Shown piece by piece: positions 27,946-39,384 of a DNA stretch of 64,000 nt. Numbering within the stretch: position 1 is the first letter of the stretch; the number at the start of each line of letters is the position of its first letter. Both the position numbers and the translations under genes were made by a program. The notes under the pieces were generated by a model. It made no database searches and had not been told where the DNA came from. It was given only the letters and a program-made list of their open reading frames with translations. Origin of the DNA: Pyropia yezoensis (lineage: Eukaryota > Rhodophyta > Bangiophyceae > Bangiales > Bangiaceae); NCBI GenBank assembly GCA_009829735.1, contig CM020618.1, forward strand, positions 11,003,119 through 11,067,118, written 5' to 3'.

Positions 27946-30900
27946 GCAGCGGACAGAGTACTCCCAGACACAGAGGGAGGGCGCTCCTTGGCCGTGGTGC
28001 TACGGGGGAGGTCGGCCGTGTGCTACGGGGGGGGGGCTTGGGTGGGTGTTGGCGGTGGGGCGCAGGAGAAGAGCTGCCGAGTCCGTCGCGGGCAGCCCTT
28101 CCTCCCGTCGCGGTTGCGCAGGGGTTATAGCTGCTGCTGCCACCAGCGCAGCCGCGGGGATGCCGTTAAGCTCACGGGCCACAACTTCGGGCGATACGCG
28201 CAACGCAGCTTGAGGGGGCGCTGCTGTGGGGGGCCACTGGGGCGCCCGGTGAAAGAGAAAAGAGGGACAGACATGGAAAAAAAATCTGCACGCTCCCATG
28301 AACTCGGTCGCAGGGCACAAGGGGAGGGGGGCTCTGAAAGGATGTGGGAGCCGTATCGTGGCTGGGGCGCAGGCTTGGGGGGGCCCGCGTGCCACGCCGC
28401 GCTGCGCGTCACCGCGGCGGCCCGCCCACCCAACAGCAAACACACGCGCCCTGCCGCTACAGCCACCATAGGGCCGCTGCGAGCAGGGGCTCCTCTCGAA
28501 GGGCACCAACAGCATGGGTCCACCCAGAGCCCTAAATCACAGGTGAGGCGGAGGGGGTCCCGCCCGTACCTGCTGGCTGAAACACGAGAGCGTGACTCAG
28601 AGCTCCCCTGCGCAGGGATTTTCTAGCCCCCGCCCCTGAAGCACTCGCGGACACAAAATACGCCAGCGTCGGCCTTGCACGGTCCGGCACGTCACTCTGG
28701 CGAAGACCCTCTGTGGCGAAGAGAGCATTCTGGTGGCCCCCTACGGACCTTCTCTCCATCCGGGCTCACTTTGAGGGGCCGAGGGGCGGCGATCAGATCG
28801 TTTGGGGACCGCTCGGTTCTCCGCGGAAGCGACGGGTGATAGCTCTGGCCGGCCCAAGCGGTGCGGTGTGTTGACCTGCACCGGCGGTAGGTACGCCTGC
28901 CAGATTGGCTACCTCGCGCGCATCCCGCTGGTTTTCGGACCGAAAGGCCCAGTGTCTCTTCGATGCTTCCACGTCGCTGACATGGCCTGGGGCCCAAGAC
29001 ACGTCGGACCCTTTCAAAGCGACTAGCCACGACCTTCGCCCAATGAGATCCTGTTGCAGCTGTCTCGCATGCAACGAGAGGCCGACAGCTCTATCGGTAA
29101 TTGATGTGTGACATACAGTCCCCCCGTTGAAGCTGCTGAGCGGCTGGGGAGGGCCATCCCATTGGCAAATCTCCCGTGCTCCTTCCAGCGTGACCCGCCG
29201 TGAGAGGCCGACCGGCACAGTCGGCACGAGTCGTGAGCCGACAGATCCGCGGCTTGACGGCTCTGGGTGGTCCAGTCCTGGAGAGGCGCCGGCCGTCGAC
29301 GGATCTGTTGACACTGGGCCGCAAGGTCATTTGGGGGTGGCAGCCCGCACTGATGAAAAGGACCTCTCCGCCCTGGGGGCCGCTCGAGGCGAGCCGGGGG
29401 GCCGACGTGCAGACAATCGGTGAGGTCGGCTGTCGGATGCGCAGCGCCACGAAGGAATTGAGGGGCACCCAGGCCGTCTGTGGCGAGCGTGGCGTGGCGC
29501 CACCTTCAGGCGAGGGCCCGATGAACCCATGCCATCCTTTCCGTTTTTAGTGCTGTCTTCGTGGTCCCCCTCCTCCTGGGTCCAGGAAGGCCATCCCTCG
29601 CGGCACGCTCCTGCACACGAGGTGAGACACTGACAAAAGTGGCCCTAGCTTCCTCTTTGGCAACCCTCTTCTCTGGCGTCACGCCAGGCCTGCACCCTCC
29701 AATTGGTTTCATGGTGCCCCCAATGGAATGGTCCACGTCGTCCTCTCCCTTTGACGAGCAGCGCGCGAGCGTGGCCTAGCTGGACCGTCTCGTGAGTCCC
29801 AGGCGGCATGCAGTGCTCGCCCGATCCGCTTTTCAGTGTGGCTGGCGAGCAGGCGCCGCTTGGGCCGCCCGCAGCGCGCTCCCCCGGGGCCCCCCGCCCC
29901 CGCGGGCCGACCAACCAGCTGGAGGCCGCCGGTCGTCGGACCGACGAACATGGCTGGTGCCGCCCACGTTTTTTTTTGTTTGCAAGCAAGGCTCTTTCTT
30001 CCAGCCCGGCCCACCCCTCGCACTACTTACTGCTGCGTGCAGCGAGTCGGCTTCGTCCACCTGCGGCTGCCGTTGAAACGCCGCATGGACCGAAAACGAT
30101 AGCCCGTTGCGGCTCGCATCAACGCTCGGCGCTGACGGTGCCCGGTGCGATGGGGCTGTACAGGTGGGCTCAAGCATCGCCAGATCTTTCAAGTAGGGCC
30201 TGGATGGGTAATTAAAAGAGCGCGCCGGAAGAAGCGCGGGAATTCAAGCGTAGCTTGAGCGTCGTACCACTGGATGGTGCCGGAAGGCCTGGTTTGCCAT
30301 GGCCGGCGACCAGCGGACCGCGTCTGTGGTTGGGGCGGGGGCGGGGCCGCTGCCGCAGCTGGAGGATGCCGGCCACTCTGTACCTACATCACCACCAGGG
30401 CCTGTGCGATGGGTGCCTCTCAGTGCCCCTGGTAGCGTTAGATGTAGTGGATGGCGGAAGAAGAAACTTCTGCCGGCTGGTCAGCGGCGGCAGCGGCGGC
30501 GGCGGTGCCTTCGGGCAACCGCATGGTGGCGGTGCGGTACGCCACGGCCTTAGGAAATCCCTCGTCTCGTCGGCAGCGCACCGCAACTGCCGAGGACGTA
30601 CCCGATGCCATGGGTACGAGGCGGGTGGGGCCGGCCGCCGCCGCCACCCCCATCCCCATCTCATTGTTTGCATTCGAGATGATGTAACCTCTGAAGAGGG
30701 GACGGACGCCCCCCGGTGCCTTTCCCCGTGCGCGGTGGTCAGAGGCGACAAATGCGGCGACCCCCTGACTGCGTGGGTGCACGTGGCGATGGCCTGGGCA
30801 GGGACGGCGGCGGAAAAAGAAGCGGTCTTCGCACAACAACAAATACCGGGAGTGAGTGGGGCGTAGAGAATGAAGACGAGGCGGGGGTCGGCGTCGTACG

Positions 30901-31540
30901 GCGCTGCCGTTCTCCCCGCCGTCAACCACGTGACAATTTGGGTCTTGGGCCCATGCGCCCCGGCGCGCGGGCGGTCGTGGAGGCGTGTTGCCATGGGATC
31001 TGCGGCCTGCCGCACCTAAACCGCCACGATCTCAGGGAGCGTCCGTGGAGTGGTGCTGGGTGGCGGCGGGGACAATGGTGGTGGGGAGCATCCGGTGGTC
31101 GACTGGCATGGCGGCTGGCTGGACAAGTGGGAGGGACTATTGGCGGACCCTTGCACGACGGGGTCGACCGTCGCACGGCGGCTGGTTGGCCGCCACTGAC
31201 CGCCGAGGCCGACGTGCGGGCCTATCTGAGCACTCCGCGGGCGCAGGCGGCACACCCACGGTACGGTGCTCCGCTCCCCGACCAGCTAGCCGCCTTCCCC
31301 CTTCGACCAGCGTGCGTCTGGACGCGAGCCCCCCTGGTGCGGCTCAAGGATCTCTTCCCGCCAGGGGTTGAGGGACTTGGCATGGGGAGCCTGTTCATCA
31401 TCTTACTGTTTGTTCAGGCGGTCTCCGCCACGCCGCGCTCCCGCGACGACAAAGGACGTTTGGGCAAGTGCGGGGGTGGACATGCTCCTTCTAGCGCCGA
31501 AGTCAATACCGTAGCTGCTGTACTCAGAACCAGAAGAGCA

Positions 31541-31559
31541 TATATATATATATATATAT
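31541..31559. repeat. TA dinucleotide repeat
   Basis: About nine TA units, the only long TA tract in this GC-rich window. It lies in a gene-poor stretch. Confidence 0.85.
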
Positions 31560-32811
31560 CTACATAGATATTTAGCAGGGCCCAAAGACCGAAAAGGGCA
31601 TGGGCGGCACGCCCAATCCAGATCAGCACGCCCAATCCAGGTCAGCACTCATCCGGGTGGCATTCATTGGCCGCCCGCGCAGTGGTGCTTTAAGGGAGGT
31701 TCAGGAAAAGCCTGTTTTGACCTGTTTCTGGACCCGCAGGCGAGTCCACAGACAGTTTGCGGATAGCCGTGTCACGCCGTATTCTCTCGGTTTTTGCGCA
31801 AACGCTGCGGGCCCTATGCAAAAATTCGCGGGGTACACATTTGCGGGAAGGTTCCGGGTGACGACTTCGCGAGGACCAACCAATAAAAACTCAGCACGCG
31901 ATCTGGTCTTGATGACTGGGCGAGTATCCAGCCAACCAGCACTCGTTGACGTCCAGCACCTCGACCTGAGAAATGCGCGTTTTTAGGCCCCTTCCACAGT
32001 GGGTTTCTCGTTTCCACAATATTCTGGGGTCTGTTTTGACAGCTGCTGTGGGGCGCACACGACGGTGATGGTCGGGAGACATACGCCCTCCGCGTTACAT
32101 GCTCTTGTAGCACAACGCATGGTGCTTCACGTGATGGTCGTATGCAGCGCGTACGTCGGCCGACGTAACGGCCACAGAAGGTACGCAAAAAAAAAAGAGA
32201 ATGCTGGGGGCGGACGGTACCGTGAGAGGGGGTCCGCAATCGCATCCGCAACCCGCAAACCCGATTTAGGGCGTTTTCCTGAACCTCTGTTTAAGCACCA
32301 CTGCACCATCGTGCCGGTCCACCCCTTTCTCACCGGGGCGGGGGCTGAGGGTCGGAGGGAAGCCCCACTCCCTCACCTCACCCCTGCCCCCCCGCCCCCC
32401 CCCCTCCGTCGTCCCGCGTATGTCCTCCCCAAACGAGGGCGCCGCGCGTGCGTGACACCCGCGACGCCTCGCCACTACCGTCCCGTCTGTTCTTTGGTGC
32501 GGAGCGTGACGCCGCGCTGGCGAGGCGGTGTCAAGGCGGCAAGCGCCCCGGCGCGTCCGCCACGGCGGGGCCGCAGGAGCGAAGTGGGACCGCCGCCGTG
32601 GTGAGGTTCCCGGGTGAGGGGAGTCCACGGATGGGGTAGGAAATGTTTCCTTGGACTGTGGGCGCCGTGGTGGAGTGGGTGTTGGGCATGTCGGAGAACG
32701 CAGCGGCAGTGGTTAGCACGGGTTGGCCTGCTGCGAGGGCGCTCGGACGTTCAAGACGCAGAGGGGGGGGGGATGAACGGCCACGATGGAGGAGGAGAGG
32801 GATGGCGAGCA

Positions 32812-33183
32812 TCACGCGATGAACCAACGAGCAACGCCCAAGCACATGCACCGGTACATACTGACACGCACCCACACGCACCCACACGCACCAACACGCA
32901 CGCACGTCCACTGATGCGTACACACACACAAACACACACACATCCACGTCCACACGCACGCACACGAGCACACGCGCCACAAGAGAGCATACAGACCCCG
33001 TGTCGAGCCCGTCCACCCCCCCTTCCCCAGCCACTGGCCGGCCGATGCACCCTCCGCAAACCACACCGCGGCCCCCTTGGCCGACAGCTGGCCGTCGCCC
33101 ACGTTGTATTTCACAAACGTGTAGACCCGGCTGAGCCTGGCATTATCCTCCTCGATTGGTGCGGCAGCTCTCCTCCTTCCCAT
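32812..33183 (-). CDS. possible small hypothetical protein
   Basis: From the ATG at 33183 the minus strand encodes MGRRRAAAPIEEDNARLSR, then YTFVKYNVGDGQLSAKGAAV and WFAEGASAGQWLGKGG. This segment has normal amino-acid variety and looks more protein-like than its surroundings. After about 65 residues it runs into translated CA-repeat DNA (Cys/Val-rich), so the real end may be an exon border near 33000. No family is recognised; it may be a gene fragment. Confidence 0.25.
   Translation of the reverse strand: MGRRRAAAPIEEDNARLSRVYTFVKYNVGDGQLSAKGAAVWFAEGASAGQWLGKGGWTGSTRGLYALLWRVCSCACVWTWMCVCLCVCTHQWTCVRVGACGCVWVRVSMYRCMCLGVARWFIA
32862..32985. repeat. CA-rich microsatellite (CACGCAC/ACACAC)
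   Basis: A run of CACGCACCCA-like units passing into ACACACA and back to CACGCA, about 120 bp. It overlaps the doubtful C-terminal part of the small minus-strand ORF. Confidence 0.8.
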
Positions 33184-34218
33184 GGTGGCCGTTCTCTCCA
33201 CCTTGACAGGGTCGCTCTGCTCTTCTTCGCCCGCCCCTGCGGCCCCCTCCCTGGCGGAAATCCCTGCCCGCCTCTGTGCCCAACGGCGGATAGTCCCCCA
33301 CTCGCCGCCCCTGGCTCGAGTCCACTGTGACAGCAACCTACCTTACCACGGTTTTTTTTGGCAGGCCCTCTGAGTGAGCAGCTGACCTTCGGGGGAATTA
33401 AGTGTCTCACTATGGGGTACGCGCTCAGCCGTATTGGTTGCCTCGCACTCCTGTCCGTGGACAGTCAACCGCCGCCGGGGTGCACGAGTGCATTTGAAGC
33501 TTTTGAAGCGTAAAGTGATCTTCCCCGGCCAACCTAGCATTGTTCGCACTCTGGAAGATGGTGCCAGTGGGTAGGCTCAGTCAGCCACCATGCCAGCCTC
33601 AACTGCAGCCCGAGTTGCAGCGTTGTCGGCGGGCAGAGGAAGTTTGCGCGGGAATCAAGCCGTCATCCACAGGAGGACAGGCACAGGCGTGGAGCGGCGG
33701 CGTCGGCCGCGTCGGATACGAGCCCTTTTGGTTCAGCGAGCGCCACGGCACGCTGTTATTAGGTAGGGCCCACACGCGTTGTCTGGTACATAGTGCTGCA
33801 GTGTCATCCACTCTCGGCTAGGCAACGCGGCTACCGCATGACGCGAAGTACCGCTCCTGCACGACTTAATCACGATTGACCTGGATCTGGTATGTAACGC
33901 CAAGTGCAGCAGAGATACTCTCATAGTAGCCCCCACCTGATCAATAAGTATCCGTCGTCCTGACGCCTGTGGATCCAGGACCGGACTGGAGGTATCCACG
34001 CCAGCACCCCGACGACGCATCGGGGTGCAGGTGGCCCCTCCGTGCGCGATCTCACTGCCGGCTCCCACCGTGACACCGCCATCGCCACGGACACTCACCC
34101 AAGTCTCCATACGCTCTTCTCTGGACTCTTCTCACTCCCTGTTGCCGGCCTCCATCACCCGACCCCACTCTCCTACGTCCTCTCCCCCGCCTCCCCTCCC
34201 CCCCTCCCCACGCTAAGC

Positions 34219-35427
34219 ATGGCGCCCTGTGCATTTGTGCCGGCTGTGTCCGCGGGCGCCCTGGTTGCCCGGCCAGCCGCCGTAGGGACGTGCCGGCATG
34301 TGCCGGCCGCCGCTCCCGCCACTCATGGCGTGCGGATGCTGATGGGCGGCGGCAAGGGAAACGAGGCGGGAGGGAAGAACCCGTTTGGTGCGCTCGGCAA
34401 CATGGGGAACATCATGGACGCGGTGAAGAAGGCACAACAGTTTACTGAGAGCGCCAAGGAGCTGCAAGATGAGCTGAAGGAGGTACGCCGGGGCTGCTTC
34501 ATTGTTTGTCTTGGGTTGGCTCTGAAATGCTGCTCTCGTGTGCGCGCGTTGGTCATTACGCAGCCCTATTGGCGTGTTGGCTGTCGCCTCTGCGTGTTGA
34601 CCACGTCGACGCGTGCTCAGCATGTCAGTGGGAGAATGTTTGAGCCCCTGCTTGGGGCAGCTCGTTCACCAGGATGTTTTTTCTCCTGTCAATGCATCAC
34701 CCCATCCTTCTCTCTCCGCGGACCGGGGGTGCTTTCGCTGACCTGCACCTTTGAGGGCTTGCCTATCGGCGTTGATGTGCTTTGGCCTTCAGCCCACTGA
34801 CGCTCACACCGGACTGTCTCCATTGTCCCTGGATTGTTTGTATCTTGGTTCGCCCTGTGCAGACGGAGATTGAGGCGACGGCCCGGGAGGGGATGGTGAA
34901 GGTGGTGCTCACTGGCCAGCAGACGCCCATCTCTGTGACCATCGCACCTGAGCTTCTGGAGGAGGGTGCCGACTCTGTGAGCTCAGCGGTAACGGACGCA
35001 GTCAAGGCTGCACACTCGCGGTCGCTTGAGTACATGCGCGAGCGCCTGGGCGGGCTGACGTCGGGTACGCTTCGGATAGTGCCGCGTTCCCTTCGCATCT
35101 TTGTGGGAGTGTGGGTTTCCTGCGGGTGGTGGTTTGGACTCTGTCAGGGTGCTGGCCACCCTGCAGTCACTGCTGTGAGGTGCCAGTGCTTGCTGCTGGG
35201 GCGGCTTGCTGACTCGAGTTTTTGTGTCTGGTGCGACTGCGGGTTTTGGTCTGGTGGTGGTCCATGGTTGAGCGGTTTGGTTTTCTCGCTCATTGGTCTG
35301 GTTGCTCCTGCGCCATTGTGTAGACTTCGGATTGCCGCAGCAGCCACCCCAGTAAGGTTCTTTGGGTGCGCAGGCTCTCGCGACCTGTCCGAGTGGCGGC
35401 CGAGGGCTTACTGGGGCTGGTGCGTAA
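34219..35427 (+). CDS. plastid YbaB/EbfC nucleoid-associated protein, three exons
   Basis: Small DNA-binding protein of the plastid nucleoid. Exon 1 (34219-34482) starts MAPCAFVPAVSAGALVARPA, an AFVP transit peptide, and leads into LMGGGKGNEAGGKNPFGALG and MDAVKKAQQFTESAKELQDE. Intron 1 (34483-34862, 380 nt) begins GTACGC and ends TGTGCAG. Exon 2 (34863-35064) encodes the YbaB core: TEIEATAREGMVKVVLTGQQ, ISVTIAPELLEEGADSVSSA, then the helix MRERLGGLTSG. Intron 2 begins GTACGC at 35065. Its acceptor is unsettled: CGAG at 35401-35404 gives a 340-nt intron and a short tail LTGAGA before TAA at 35427, the usual YbaB length, whereas GCAG at 35370-35373 gives a longer, less likely tail. The core is the standard YbaB size of about 100 residues. 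Confidence 0.85.
34483..34862 (+). other. intron 1 of the YbaB/EbfC gene
   Basis: 380 nt, donor GTACGC, acceptor CCCTGTGCAG, phase 0. Splicing joins KELQDELKE to TEIEATA, restoring the continuous YbaB domain. Confidence 0.85.
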
Positions 35428-36017
35428 AGAAAATCCTATGTCCCTTGGTCTGGCGTCATGCCGCTGTCCACCCCTGTATCACGGCCTGCCTCAGCACGAC
35501 AGCAGCTTTCAGTTCCCCAGTCCCCAGCTCAGTTGCACGTGGTGTATAACCTTGTACATCTTGTACACCCGCGCTCATCTTCGACGTGCAGTGTGTGGGT
35601 GAGGTCAGCATGCTCTCGCGTATTCATGTCTCCGACGCGCCAGGTGCGAAGCTCGATAGCGCGTGCACCACAAGCACTGTTTCCTCTCCCCCCCTTCCCC
35701 CCCTCCTGGCCGTTCGTCAGGGACGCACGCCCGCCAGTGGTTCAAGTATATGATACTACGCATCCCCCCTACCCCCCCGCTCATAGGGCCTGTGACTGTG
35801 CCGTAGGTACTTGACAAGAGTCCATCAGTCTCTGTATTCTCGTGAATACTCTTCTTTAAATTCGCCAAATGCATCCACTGACCATGCAACCAGTGAGCCC
35901 AACAGGAGCGCTCATCCTCGTTCAGCAGAGCTACCGCGGGCTGAAGTGCGTGTTCTCTTCTCTCACGCGAGGTCTGTTCCTTTCCTCTTGCCACAAATTC
36001 CCGTTCTCCCCCCCGCC
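35428..36017. other. intergenic region, no gene recognised
   Basis: 3' flank of the YbaB gene and 5' flank of the TauD-like gene. TGTACA-type motifs occur near 35555-35572 and resemble those after the TAP42 gene. No other feature was seen. Confidence 0.4.
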
Positions 36018-37145
36018 ATGGCTTCGGCGGCGCCCCCCAAGAAACCCTGCGCTGCAGAGGCAGACGTGCCAACTTCCGCAGCAGCTGGGGATCCTCCTCT
36101 GCTCACCCTCAAGGATACCCCAGACGTGTGCGTTCGCGAGGCGTCCTTTCCTGGACAGCGGGACTGGCTCGACGGGACGCCCGTTTTTCCCCTGTGCCTG
36201 GTGGCAAGCCCGCCTGAGGGCCACGTCTCCGACTCCATCTCGGGTGTTGCGGCTACGGCGTGGGCGACGGCCAACCGAGCAGCCTTGAGCGGGCTCGTCC
36301 GCCGCCATGGCGCGCTCTTCGTCCGTGGCCTGTTGCCCGCCGACGCCCACGCATTTGGGTCTTTGGTGACAGAAGGCCTGGCGCTGGAGAACTTTCCCTA
36401 CGTGGGCGGGAACGCCGTCCGGACCGCCGTCGTCGGGGACGTTGTGTTCACGGCCAACGAGTCGCCGCCTGAGCGGGTGATCCCTTTTCACCACGAGCTC
36501 GCTCAGACCCCTGTCTCGCCCTCTTGGATATTATTTTTTTGTGTGCACCCCGCGACCGTGTCAGGTGGGGAGACGCCGCTCGCCCTGTCCACCCGTGTGT
36601 ATTCTCAGCTGGCGGAGGCGTACCCGGCATTCGTGCAGCAGCTGGCTGAACGGGGCGTCTCGTACAGGCGGGTCATGTCCGAGTATGACCGCTCAGCGAG
36701 TGCTATTGGCCGTGGCTGGCGAGCAACGCTCAACGCAACGTCCCCCGAGGAAGCGGAGGAGGCTCTGGCAGCAAAGGGCTACACCTGGGAGTGGCTCGGC
36801 AATGGTCAGCCCGGCCATGGGCGGCTGCTGCGGGAGGTATCCCCGCCCCTGCCTGCCACCCGGCCTGTGGGTGATGACGGGGCGGTGGCGTTCTTCAACC
36901 AAATTTATGCTGCATACACGGGCTGGACGGACGAGTACAACACACCTGCTGATTGCGTGCGGGACGGTGCGGGAGGGTCCCTGGATGGGGAAGCAATGGC
37001 CGCCGTGGGACGGGTGTTGGAAGACTGCGCCGCGCGGATAGCGTGGACTCCGGGCGACGTAATGTACATTGACAATCGTCGGGCGTATCATGCGCGGGGG
37101 ACGTTTAAGGGCTCTCGGCGAGTGCTGGCATCGTTGGCCAAGTAG
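36018..37145 (+). CDS. TauD/TfdA-like Fe(II)/2-oxoglutarate dioxygenase
   Basis: A 375-residue enzyme of the clavaminate synthase-like superfamily, resembling plant proteins such as Arabidopsis At3g21360. The ATG at 36018 is used; the frame is open 69 codons upstream but only this start is followed by a typical soluble N-terminus (MASAAPPKKP). The double-stranded beta-helix core carries the metal triad: HxE at residues 158-160 within FHHELAQ, and the distal histidine at 358 in RRAYHARGTF, followed by the 2-oxoglutarate-binding Arg near 367 (KGSRRVLAS). FFNQIYAAYTGW and WTPGDVMYIDNRRAYH are typical of the group. The substrate cannot be told. No targeting signal or intron is evident. Confidence 0.9.
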   Translation: MASAAPPKKPCAAEADVPTSAAAGDPPLLTLKDTPDVCVREASFPGQRDWLDGTPVFPLCLVASPPEGHVSDSISGVAATAWATANRAALSGLVRRHGALFVRGLLPADAHAFGSLVTEGLALENFPYVGGNAVRTAVVGDVVFTANESPPERVIPFHHELAQTPVSPSWILFFCVHPATVSGGETPLALSTRVYSQLAEAYPAFVQQLAERGVSYRRVMSEYDRSASAIGRGWRATLNATSPEEAEEALAAKGYTWEWLGNGQPGHGRLLREVSPPLPATRPVGDDGAVAFFNQIYAAYTGWTDEYNTPADCVRDGAGGSLDGEAMAAVGRVLEDCAARIAWTPGDVMYIDNRRAYHARGTFKGSRRVLASLAK

Positions 37146-37977
37146 CCTGCTGTTCGCGGTACCTAGCCGTTCTTCGCCGCCGGCGCGGTGGATGCCCAGA
37201 GCATGGACGTTCCTGATGCGGCCGGGCCATCCGGGGCTTGAGGACGGGCATTCTGTTGTCTCCGTCGGTTGTTTTGAGAAGTGGGTGTCTTCGTGCGTTG
37301 GCGTGGGTTTACTGCAGTGGGTATTCGCGTCGTTTTTTTTGTCTCTGTGACTCTCGTCGCAGCAGGTGCATCGCTCTTGTGTCGAGGCGGGCCGCAGTAC
37401 CCGGGCGCATGTCGTGCCCCGCCGGACACTTGAGGATGCTATGCTGCGGCAACTGCTATCACTTCCGCGGGAGATGCCCGTGGGCCCGCCTCTGGAGAAG
37501 CTCTCCGGACCGCCAACTTACCAGCATCCTCGTTTTCTGCTGCACAGGCAAAGCACAAGTTGAAGACACCTCGATGGACACATAGGAACACTCCTGGGAC
37601 TGTCGTTGTGCCGCTGAGTGCGTTCTTTGCAAGCTCTTGGGTGCGTGTTGTACGTATTTGCAGGGAGTTTCCCCCCCTGCCTGTGGTCTTCTTGTTTTCC
37701 GCAGGCAGAGCGTGCACTGGCATGGGACGGCACTAGTAAATACATTCGAAGCTAAATGTACACTCAATTTCAACTCACTTGCCCGCTCAGGTGGGTTTCA
37801 CTCGTAAATAGGAAAAAAACAGTGGGCCTGCTGTCCGCGCGCTCTATAGCTGTCGGTCTGACCCTTGCGCGTTGAGACCTTTGCCCGCTGCTGTTTGCTC
37901 GCGCCTGCCCTTTTCCCCCTTCCGTCCGCGTTCTTCCCTGCCGCGGCGGACGGACGCGGCTGAAAGGCGCATCTGCC
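37146..37977. other. intergenic region, no gene recognised
   Basis: 3' flank of the dioxygenase and 5' flank of the TAP42 gene. No conserved frame or repeat was seen. Confidence 0.4.
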
Positions 37978-39384
37978 ATGCTTCGACAGTTGGCCGTGCT
38001 CGCGGTGTCGGTGGAGCGAGTGGAGCTGGTGTCCCCACTCGACCCTGCCGCGGTCATCGGTGACACCCTCCTCTGCTTGGCCACCGGCCCCCAACTGGCA
38101 CGCCAGGACGTGGCTCTACTCAACGCGGCGGCCATTCCATCTGCCGCAGAACTTTTGGCGGATCAGGTGGCAACCGCGGCTCTCTTCTCGCCTAACGAGG
38201 ATGGGGAGGACGTTCCCACGGCGGCGCTTCCGTTAGCGCTTGTGCCCCACCTGCACGCGCGGAGCCTGGCCCTTCAGCCCGCCGCGCATCAGCCGCCTGG
38301 CCCCTCTGCCGAGGAGGAGGTGCAGCAACAGCCTCGTTGTGACGCCGCCACCGCTGCCGCTCGCCGCCTGGCTCGCCTGCGGGCGGCACGGACCGCTCAC
38401 GAGCGCTTCCTTTCGCACGTTCGTCGGCTGCGGGTGCTGCCGGCTGCTGAAAGGGCGCTGCTGGCGTCCATTACCACCCGTGAAGAGGGGGGCGGCGCCG
38501 ACGCCGACGGTGCCGACGCGCATATTGACGCCAGTGGGGTCCTTCGCGGTTCACGCTCGTCAGATGGCCTGCCCACCGACCCAGCGGCACGGCGAGCTGC
38601 CAAGATTGCACGCTACAAGCGGGACCGCGCGGCGGCGGCGGACGTGCGGGGGCTGGCTGATGCGTTTGCTCGACGTGTGGCGGTGCGTCAGCCGTCCTCT
38701 GGCGGGAGAAGTGGGGGACGGGCGGGCGAGACCGAGACAGTTGGCAGCGTCCGTGGTGAGGGTGGCGGCAGCGATGGTGCTGGCGACGACGACGGCGGTG
38801 GCGGGCAAGACGACGACCGTTGGGGGGAGGAGGAGGAGACTGCTCGTCAACTAGCGGTGGGTGCCCTTGCGGCTGCGGTGCGACAAAGCGTGGATGCCCT
38901 GCCTCTGCTCGATGAGGAGGTGGCGCTGCTGTCCTACGCGGCTGACACGGCAGCGCGCGGGGAGACGGTGCCGCCACCGCCACCTCCGGGGCCTACCGCC
39001 ACGGAGCGGCTGGGCCTGCCTGCCAATTTTCGGATTGGTGTGCCTCATGACGCACGGGGCGCGGGGGGGGGGCGTGAGCCTGTTGGGGGCCAAGTCCCTG
39101 TGGGCGGTGGACTCAACGGCCGGGCGGCGGTAGCGGCGGGGGTGTTTCGCCCTAGCCATGCGCTCCCCACGTACACGGTGGAGGAGTGGGGAGAGTTTGA
39201 GGCCGCACGGGCGACAGAGAAGGCGGCGGCGGACGGGGCGGCCAAGGCGGCCAAGGCGGCTGCTGCTGCAGCCGAGGACCCCGACAGGGACGACGTGGTG
39301 GCGGACCGGGATACTATGGCAGCCCGCGAGTGGGATGACTGGAAGGGAGAAAACAATCGTGGGTCTGGGAATACGCTGCGCTGA
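37978..39384 (+). CDS. TAP42: TAP42/IGBP1 (alpha4) family PP2A-regulatory protein
   Basis: Binds and protects catalytic subunits of PP2A-type phosphatases, a branch of TOR signalling in yeast and animals. The product is 468 residues. The N-terminal helical domain is recognisable at ATAALFSPNEDGEDVPTAAL followed by LALVPHL, the family pattern QLxLFSxNExxEdixTxxLkYLLVP. The mid-region signature is AARRAAKIARYKRDRAAAAD, which contributes to phosphatase binding. The C-terminal signature is PTYTVEEWGEFEAARA followed by AAREWDDWKGENNRGSGN. Between them are acidic/Gly-rich inserts that lengthen the protein beyond yeast or human size. The ATG at 37978 gives a somewhat short first helix compared with other members, so a small upstream exon is possible. 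It precedes RPS26 on the same strand. Confidence 0.9.
   Translation: MLRQLAVLAVSVERVELVSPLDPAAVIGDTLLCLATGPQLARQDVALLNAAAIPSAAELLADQVATAALFSPNEDGEDVPTAALPLALVPHLHARSLALQPAAHQPPGPSAEEEVQQQPRCDAATAAARRLARLRAARTAHERFLSHVRRLRVLPAAERALLASITTREEGGGADADGADAHIDASGVLRGSRSSDGLPTDPAARRAAKIARYKRDRAAAADVRGLADAFARRVAVRQPSSGGRSGGRAGETETVGSVRGEGGGSDGAGDDDGGGGQDDDRWGEEEETARQLAVGALAAAVRQSVDALPLLDEEVALLSYAADTAARGETVPPPPPPGPTATERLGLPANFRIGVPHDARGAGGGREPVGGQVPVGGGLNGRAAVAAGVFRPSHALPTYTVEEWGEFEAARATEKAAADGAAKAAKAAAAAAEDPDRDDVVADRDTMAAREWDDWKGENNRGSGNTLR

Larger units (their letters stand above)
27946..34218. other. 6.3-kb gene-poor region
   Basis: No recognisable gene was found. 28700-29800 has less biased composition and several overlapping short frames on both strands, none with a domain. 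A minus-strand frame ending at 30438 contains MASGTSSAVAVRCRRDEGFP, which looks protein-like but could not be placed. Simple repeats lie at 31541-31559 (TA) and 32862-32985 (CA-rich). One weak small ORF is listed at 32812-33183. Confidence 0.4.
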
